The notes beneath the pieces were generated by a model that saw only the letters and a program-made list of their open reading frames with translations, was not told where the DNA came from and did not search any database. A DNA stretch of 59,230 nt from Brumimicrobium sp041655765 (GTDB lineage Bacteria > Bacteroidota > Bacteroidia > Flavobacteriales_D > Crocinitomicaceae). How positions within the stretch are numbered: position 1 is the stretch's first letter; every line of letters starts with the position of its first letter. Shown piece after piece: positions 53,724 through 59,230 of the stretch. The stretch covers positions 1-59,230 of the forward strand of contig JBBAEU010000015.1 of NCBI GenBank assembly GCA_041655765.1, in the 5' to 3' direction. Position numbers and translations under genes: made by a program.

Positions 53724-56228
53724 ATGGCATTTAACATTCCTCCGCACCTCCAAGGGTTAAGTTCTGATGAAGTTTTAGCCTCTCAAAAGAAACATGGCTA
53801 CAATAAAATGAATGCTATCTATAAGAGCTCTTGGATAACAATGCTTTTGGATATCTTAAAAGATCCCATGTTGATTTTATTGATTGCAGTAGCCATAATT
53901 TACCTTATTGTTGGCGATTATGGTGAAGCCATCTTTATGTTTGGGGCGATTGTGGCCGTTTCAGGAATTTCTTTTTATCAGGATAACCGCAGTAAAAAAG
54001 CCTTGGAAGCCTTGGAAAAACTCAACGAGCCGCTCAGCAGTGTCATCCGTGACTCAAAGATCCAAAAAATTCCGACACACGAAATTGTTGTTGGCGATTT
54101 ATGTATTATCGAAGAAGGAAAAATGATTAATGCCGATGGACAAATTATACACAGTAATGATTTTTCTGTGAATGAATCCTCACTTACAGGTGAAACTTAT
54201 TCGGTTTTTAAAAGTTTGGAAACAGACGACAAAAATGTTTATAGCGGAACTTTGGTTGTATCGGGTTTAGCTGTTTTCAAGGTTGAAAAAATTGGCAATG
54301 ATACCAAAATAGGAGAAATCGGGAAATCTATTCAATCCATAGAAGAAAATCGCTCACCTTTACAAATCCAGATAACCAAATTCGTTAAATGGATGGCGGT
54401 AATTGGTGTTGCAGTGTTTCTAATGGTTTGGGGATATAGTTTTTGGCAAAGTGGCAATATAATTGAAAGTTTATTGGTCGGATTAACCTTAGCCATGTCT
54501 ATTTTACCTGAAGAAATTCCTGTAGCATTCACCACTTTTATGGCATTGGGAGCATGGAAATTGATGCGAGAAGGAATTATTGTCAAACGTAGCAATGTAG
54601 TAGAAACCCTAGGAAGCACCACTGTAATTTGCACAGATAAAACTGGAACAATTACTAAAAACTCCATGCAATTGAAAGCACTATTTGATTATCGTACAAA
54701 CAAATTATATGAAGGCGAGCAATTGAAAGATGATGCCCTTTCAGAACTGATACAGTTTGCGATGTGGAGCAGTGAACCTGTACCGTTTGACCCAATGGAA
54801 GAAACCTTGCATTACGTTTATCAACAAACTCAGAAAGAGGACAAACGGCAAAGTTTTCGCATGACACACGAATATCCATTGGAAGGAAAGCCACCGATGA
54901 TGACCCACATTTTTGAAAATGGGAACGAAGAACGAATTATTGCAGCAAAAGGTGCACCTGAGGCCATATTGATGGCTTCCAATTTGACCGAAGACGAAAG
55001 AAATTCATTACGTCAACAAATAATAAACTTAGGAAAACAAGGCTACCGTCTGTTGGGTATTGCAAAAGCACAATTTACAGGAAATGATTTCCCTGAAAGA
55101 CAACAAGATTTCAACTTTGAGTTTTTAGGATTTACTGTGTTTTACGATCCGCCAAAAGAAGGTATTCAAGAAGTATTTCAACATATCTATGATGCAGGAA
55201 TTAAGGTGAAAATCATCACAGGGGACAATGAACATACCACCAATGCAATTGCTATACAAGCTGGAATTAATAACACCTCTCCTTCCGTAAATGGTGTTGA
55301 AATTATTAATCACACCGAAGAGGAACTTATAGAGATTTCTAGAAAAACCACTTTGTTTACACGAATGTTTCCTGAAGCAAAGTTAAATATGGTTAATGCG
55401 CTCAAAAAAGATGAAGAAGTTGTAGCGATGGTTGGTGATGGTGTTAATGACGCGCCTGCGCTGAAAGCAGCACACATCGGCGTAGCCATGGGAAACAAAG
55501 GAACAGAAATAGCCAAAATAGCCGCTTCATTAGTAATTATCAATGATGATTTAGATAAATTGGTTGTTGGAATTGCAGCTGGCCGAAGAATCTATACGAA
55601 TATTAAAAAAGCAATCCAATACATTATTTCGATTCATATTCCAATCATACTAACGGTTTCCTTGCCTTTGTTTTTGGGATGGATTTATCCGCATATTTTT
55701 ACGCCGGTTCACGTGATTTTCTTAGAGCTAATCATGGGGCCAACTTGTTCTATTGTGTATGAAAACGAGCCGATGGAAAAGGGAACGATGACCCAAAAGC
55801 CACGTAAAATGACTGAAACCTTTTTGAATTGGAAAGAGCTTAGTATCAGTATCATTCAGGGATTACTGATTACTATAGGAATTCTTGTGGCTTACCAATA
55901 TACAGTGCAAAAAGGCGGTGATGAAGTAACTACGAGGGCAATGGTTTTTACAACTCTAATTTTTGCCAATATTTTATTAAGTTTGGTCAACCGTTCGTTT
56001 AAATACAGCGTCTTAGAAACGTTTAAACATAAAAACAAGCTGTTTCCAATTATTATTGGATCGACATTGGTTCTACTTTTTGCCATACTTTACATCCCAT
56101 CATTCGCTGGATTTTTCCAACTTGTAGGATTAAACTTCCAAGAATTATGCATTGCTTTTTTAATCGCATGTACTTCGGTGTTGTGGTTTGAATTATATAA
56201 ATGGGTAAGACGGAAAATGTCAGCTTAG
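53724..56228 (+). CDS. P-type cation-transporting ATPase
   Basis: 834 residues with ten or so membrane helices. The phosphorylated Asp is D305 in CTDKTGTITK; the actuator loop is SLTGETYSV (~150-158); the hinge is MVGDGVNDAPALKAAHIGVAMG (~565-590). Helix 4 reads SILPEEIPVAFTTFMALGAW, so PEEIP replaces PEGLP of P2-type calcium pumps; a Ca2+/Mn2+-like substrate is possible. No N-terminal metal-binding CXXC or CPC motif is present, so it is not a P1B copper or zinc ATPase despite its efflux neighbours. A TATATTTA element precedes it. Confidence 0.9.
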   Translation: MAFNIPPHLQGLSSDEVLASQKKHGYNKMNAIYKSSWITMLLDILKDPMLILLIAVAIIYLIVGDYGEAIFMFGAIVAVSGISFYQDNRSKKALEALEKLNEPLSSVIRDSKIQKIPTHEIVVGDLCIIEEGKMINADGQIIHSNDFSVNESSLTGETYSVFKSLETDDKNVYSGTLVVSGLAVFKVEKIGNDTKIGEIGKSIQSIEENRSPLQIQITKFVKWMAVIGVAVFLMVWGYSFWQSGNIIESLLVGLTLAMSILPEEIPVAFTTFMALGAWKLMREGIIVKRSNVVETLGSTTVICTDKTGTITKNSMQLKALFDYRTNKLYEGEQLKDDALSELIQFAMWSSEPVPFDPMEETLHYVYQQTQKEDKRQSFRMTHEYPLEGKPPMMTHIFENGNEERIIAAKGAPEAILMASNLTEDERNSLRQQIINLGKQGYRLLGIAKAQFTGNDFPERQQDFNFEFLGFTVFYDPPKEGIQEVFQHIYDAGIKVKIITGDNEHTTNAIAIQAGINNTSPSVNGVEIINHTEEELIEISRKTTLFTRMFPEAKLNMVNALKKDEEVVAMVGDGVNDAPALKAAHIGVAMGNKGTEIAKIAASLVIINDDLDKLVVGIAAGRRIYTNIKKAIQYIISIHIPIILTVSLPLFLGWIYPHIFTPVHVIFLELIMGPTCSIVYENEPMEKGTMTQKPRKMTETFLNWKELSISIIQGLLITIGILVAYQYTVQKGGDEVTTRAMVFTTLIFANILLSLVNRSFKYSVLETFKHKNKLFPIIIGSTLVLLFAILYIPSFAGFFQLVGLNFQELCIAFLIACTSVLWFELYKWVRRKMSA

Positions 56229-56324
56229 GAAAAACGCAACAAATCTTCATTGTTTTAACTTTTTAAACCCTAAATCTGACGAATATTTATTTTTGTTTTT
56301 TAGCAAAAATTATAAAATGATCTT

Positions 56325-56355
56325 TTGGGGCTTTGATCTATTTTTAATAACTTTG
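56325..56355 (+). promoter_or_regulatory. Promoter of the DUF4382 gene
   Basis: TTG, 20 bases, TAACTTTG: Bacteroidetes promoter with spacing one over the optimum, 25 bases before the start codon. Confidence 0.55.
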
Positions 56356-56380
56356 AATTAAATCATTTAAAATAAATATT

Positions 56381-56932
56381 ATGAAAAGGTGTTTTGTTCT
56401 TCCACTGTTAGTAATTTCTGCCATTCTTATATTGACAAGTTGTAATAAAGATGAACAAGGCAAAATTTCCGTAAAATTGATTGATGCACCTGCTGATTTC
56501 GTCGAAGTTAATGTTGAGGTAAATTCTGTTTGGGCACATTACGCGGGGAATGGCAATCAAAGTGGTGAATGGATAGAATTGGTCTCAAATCCAGGGATAT
56601 ATGATTTACTCACTTTGCAAAATGGCGTAGAGGCCGTAATTGTAGATCCAGCATCATTGCCCGTTGGAAAAATAACGCAACTCCGTCTCATATTAGGCGA
56701 TAATAATTACGCAATCGAATATCAAGATTCAACTGCCATACAGCATGACTTATCATTGTCCAGTCAACAAAACACTGGAATTAAAATAGTTCCAAACATT
56801 GAGATAAAACCAAATCTTACAGCCAATGTCACACTCGATTTTGATGTCGAAAAATCAATTGTAGAAACACAAGAAGGAAACTACAAATTAAAACCTGTAA
56901 TCAAAATAGCTAATATTGACTATGCTCCATAG
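56381..56932 (+). CDS. DUF4382 lipoprotein
   Basis: 183-residue lipoprotein: lipobox ILTSC (Cys ~21), then the DUF4382 domain (GKISVKLIDAPADFVEVNVEVNSV..., PVGKITQLRLILGDNNY, and a final KLKPVIKI strand). The family is a beta-sandwich of unknown function common in Bacteroidetes envelopes. It has its own promoter, and its link to the metal genes is only positional. Confidence 0.88.
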   Translation: MKRCFVLPLLVISAILILTSCNKDEQGKISVKLIDAPADFVEVNVEVNSVWAHYAGNGNQSGEWIELVSNPGIYDLLTLQNGVEAVIVDPASLPVGKITQLRLILGDNNYAIEYQDSTAIQHDLSLSSQQNTGIKIVPNIEIKPNLTANVTLDFDVEKSIVETQEGNYKLKPVIKIANIDYAP

Positions 56933-56956
56933 TAATTAACACTTTGACTATTTCAA

Positions 56957-57175
56957 TCAAAGTCTCAGAGCAAAATAAATCGGTGTTTGTAATTTTTCTG
57001 TGATTTTAACATGTTCTGCAAACTCAGAACCATTATCAGTTGTAATTGTGTGTACAAAATCTTTGTAAGGAAGTAAATAGTTAATAAGTGTCTTTGCTAA
57101 ATCTTTTTCATCATTTCCTGACGATAATATTGTAATTAAAAACGCAGATAAAGTAGATAATAATATTGTTTTCAT
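56957..57175 (-). pseudogene. IS30-family transposase remnant
   Basis: About 70 residues match the middle of the DDE catalytic core of IS30-family transposases: GNDEKDLAKTLINYLLPYKD, then VHTITTDNGSEFAEHVKITE and TPIYFA, with the central DNG Asp present. The N-terminal DNA-binding domain and the last catalytic Glu region are missing, and the frame stops right after YFA. No terminal inverted repeats are found. It marks a scar between the DUF4382 gene and the RND pump gene, whose 3' end it almost touches. Confidence 0.75.
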
Positions 57176-57185
57176 ATTTATTTTT

Positions 57186-59230
57186 TTATTTAACACTTGT
57201 TTTATTCTTTTTCAGCTTTTCTTTGATAGTATCAACAATATCATATACCATCGGCACTAAATAAACGGTTAAAGCCAATGACGAAAGCAAACCGCCAATA
57301 ATCACCCAAGCCAATCCGTTTTTCCATTCAGCTGATGTTCCTGTAGCTAAGGCAATCGGTAACATCCCGATAGCCATCGATAAAGTAGTCATCAAAATCG
57401 GTCGCATTCTTCCTTTACTAGCTGAAACGATTGCTTCTTTGTAGTGCTTTCCTTCGGCTTTCATTTGGTTGGTAAAATCCACAATTAAAATTGAGTTTTT
57501 GGTCACTAATCCCATCAACATGATTAAGCCAAGTAGCACAAATAAGCTGATGTGACTCAACGACAAGTTTAATGCTAAAAGCGCTCCAATTGCTGCCACT
57601 GGAATGGCAAATAAGGCTACAAAAGGATAAATATAGCTATCATATAGCGCCACCATAATCAGATAGATGAGCACAAAAGAAATCAACAAAACAGAACCTA
57701 ATGCACCAAAGCTGTCGTTTTGCCTTTTAATATCGCTTCCCCAAGTCATTTGTATGCCGTCTGGCAAAGGATTTTTGTTGATATAAGCCACCACATCATC
57801 GGCTACCGTTCCTGAAGGACGACCTAAGGCATCGGCAGTTAATGTAACAGCTGGCTGACGGTCTTTACGCTCTAAAAGTGAAGGCGAATTGTCTTTTTCT
57901 ATGCTCGCAATTTGTGATACTTCAATGGGAACACCCATTGGATTGATAATATTCAATTGCTTGATATCATCTTCATTTTGGCGACTGAATTTATCTAACC
58001 AGATACGCACAGGATACTCCGTTCCATCTTCGGTTAAAGTGGCGTCATCATTGCCTGTAAAAGCGGTTCGTAAATTCATTCCCACATAAGCTGTATTTAA
58101 GCCTAAGCGTTGCATTTTATCTTTGTCGGGGATAATTTTAAGTTCAGGACTTCCAGCTTCTACGGAAAGACGAACATCATCTGCTCCCGGAATTTGTTCG
58201 ATAACCGATTTCAAATCGTCTCCTGCTTGCATGACTAAATCTAAATCATTACCACTTAATGTGATTTCAATAGGTGCTGTTTTAGGTACAAGGCCCAATG
58301 CAGAAATAGAATAATTTATGCCTGAAAAATTATCTTGTAATTCTTCTCTTAACTCTCGCATAAAAGCTTCTGTAGAAAGGTTGTTGATTTCTTTTTTGGA
58401 TTTTAGTTGAATTGTAAATTCAGTTTTATTTGTTGAACCAACTCCCAAACTTCCCATTCCTGTACTTGGTCCACCGACATTGCTAAATATACTTTCCACT
58501 TCAGGTTGTTGCAAAATATAAGATTCTATTTGCTCAGAGACCGAGTTATTTTGTTCAAGGGAAATACTTTTATCAAATTCTAATGCCAAGCGGAATTTTC
58601 CTTGGTCGCCAGTTGCAATTAATTCTTTTCCGATAATTCCCTGTTTCATCATTATAGCAGTTCCTGCAAAAAGTAAAAGAACAAAGCCTATAAAAATAAG
58701 TTTATGATTTAAAACCCATTTCAATGTACCGCCATACCAATTGATAAAATTGTCCAATTGTTTTTCAAACCACAATAAAAAACGATTGAAAGCATTGCTT
58801 GGTTTCAAGTCTTCTTTTTCTCCAATTCGTGAGGCTAACCAAGGAGTTAAAGTAAATCCAACCAATAAACTCGTTAAAACGGTTACAATAACGACAACCG
58901 AAAACTGTTGAAGCATATCGGCAACAAATACTTGCAAAAATAGAATTGGCACAAAAACAACCACATCTACCAAAGTGATAGAAACAGCCGAATAGCCGAT
59001 TTCCATTCGTCCTTCTAATGCTGCTTTTCGCTTGTCTTTTCCCATATCCAAATGACGTTGTATATTTTCTAAAACCACGGTGGCATCATCTACCAAAACT
59101 CCGATAACTAAAGACATTGCCAAAAGCGTCATTAGGTTGAGCGTGTAACCTAATAGCCACATTGTTCCAAAAGCTGTTATTAGAGAAGTTGGAATGGCAA
59201 CAGCAACGATTAATGCGTTTCGGTAACTTC
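57186..59230 (-). CDS. AcrB-type RND efflux pump, 3' part
   Basis: Partial gene: the frame is open to the right edge, reading IPTSLITAFGTMWLLGY before the first internal Met at 59162. The visible 680 or so residues contain helix 4 (LAMSLVIGVLVDDATVVLEN, the HAE1 Asp-Asp pair), both periplasmic halves and the C-terminal helices (IVDFTNQMKAEGKHYKEAI). The DD motif marks it as a hydrophobe/amphiphile (drug) exporter, not a metal pump. Its adaptor and outer-membrane factor would lie to the right. Confidence 0.93.
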   Translation of the reverse strand, partial: SYRNALIVAVAIPTSLITAFGTMWLLGYTLNLMTLLAMSLVIGVLVDDATVVLENIQRHLDMGKDKRKAALEGRMEIGYSAVSITLVDVVVFVPILFLQVFVADMLQQFSVVVIVTVLTSLLVGFTLTPWLASRIGEKEDLKPSNAFNRFLLWFEKQLDNFINWYGGTLKWVLNHKLIFIGFVLLLFAGTAIMMKQGIIGKELIATGDQGKFRLALEFDKSISLEQNNSVSEQIESYILQQPEVESIFSNVGGPSTGMGSLGVGSTNKTEFTIQLKSKKEINNLSTEAFMRELREELQDNFSGINYSISALGLVPKTAPIEITLSGNDLDLVMQAGDDLKSVIEQIPGADDVRLSVEAGSPELKIIPDKDKMQRLGLNTAYVGMNLRTAFTGNDDATLTEDGTEYPVRIWLDKFSRQNEDDIKQLNIINPMGVPIEVSQIASIEKDNSPSLLERKDRQPAVTLTADALGRPSGTVADDVVAYINKNPLPDGIQMTWGSDIKRQNDSFGALGSVLLISFVLIYLIMVALYDSYIYPFVALFAIPVAAIGALLALNLSLSHISLFVLLGLIMLMGLVTKNSILIVDFTNQMKAEGKHYKEAIVSASKGRMRPILMTTLSMAIGMLPIALATGTSAEWKNGLAWVIIGGLLSSLALTVYLVPMVYDIVDTIKEKLKKNKTSVK

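Noticed and set aside
53724..56228. P-type ATPase as a copper or zinc (P1B) exporter
   Set aside because: It lacks CPX on helix 6-type position and N-terminal metal domains; helix 4 PEEIP points to a P2-like cation pump.

Overview
The window looks like a chromosomal segment of a low-GC marine-type Bacteroidetes (Flavobacteriia/Flavobacteriales; by gene style near Crocinitomicaceae/Cryomorphaceae, which is inference). The reasons are: type IX secretion (T9SS) sorting domains, a PorP/SprF protein, the short RpoD of Bacteroidetes, BshA, a CzcA-CzcC fusion typical of the phylum, and several promoters of the Bacteroidetes form TTG-N19-TAnnTTTG. Two very strong promoters of this kind sit at the left edge and fire leftward out of the window.

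Layout. 0-8.6 kb (minus strand): lnt, a choice-of-anchor L/T9SS type B surface protein, gapdh with an N-terminal extension, rpoD, a small membrane protein and apbE. 8.6-14.6 kb: one 1981-residue exported protein with about 21 tandem TPR-like repeats and a long charged coiled coil. 14.8-20.4 kb (mostly plus): comB, a secreted phospholipase-D-fold protein with a helix-hairpin-helix tail, hemerythrin (minus), then a tight cluster of a ferredoxin-NADP-reductase-like flavoprotein, a pteridine-reductase-like SDR and a FolB-FolK fusion. 20.4-25.9 kb: a 48-residue small gene, fabG, LuxC-type acyl-CoA reductase divergent from a ferredoxin, a degenerate-receiver/adenylate-cyclase/HD protein, and bshA. 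26.1-26.5 kb: tmRNA. 26.6-35.7 kb: a T9SS SGNH hydrolase, a lipoprotein, yifB/comM, NDH-2, a sodium:solute symporter, a START-like protein, tRNA-Met and a steroid-5-alpha-reductase-like membrane protein. 35.9-39.3 kb: paaABCD without paaE, then a visibly decayed lipoprotein pseudogene and a heavy-metal-binding-domain lipoprotein. 39.3-46.1 kb (minus): a three-gene envelope operon of a giant T9SS type B protein, PorP/SprF and an OmpA/PD40/TPR protein.

46.5-59.2 kb is an accessory metal-efflux region: TetR regulator, b561-like cytochrome, His-rich periplasmic protein, a CzcA-type RND pump fused to its own outer-membrane factor, CzcB-like adaptor, P-type ATPase and a DUF4382 lipoprotein. It is followed by an IS30-family transposase remnant and the 3' part of an AcrB-type RND pump that runs off the right edge.

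The most notable points are: the CzcA-CzcC fusion that keeps an internal signal peptide at the junction; the receiver-cyclase-HD protein with every cyclase residue kept but the receiver phosphosite lost; the TPR giant; a 13-base CRP/FNR-like element shared by the hemerythrin/pterin cluster and paaA; a pseudogene whose 7-bp tandem duplication can be read directly; and a small gene whose start codon directly abuts an 8-bp hairpin. I did not find a CRISPR array, a defence locus or a complete mobile element. No single feature proves an undescribed system.
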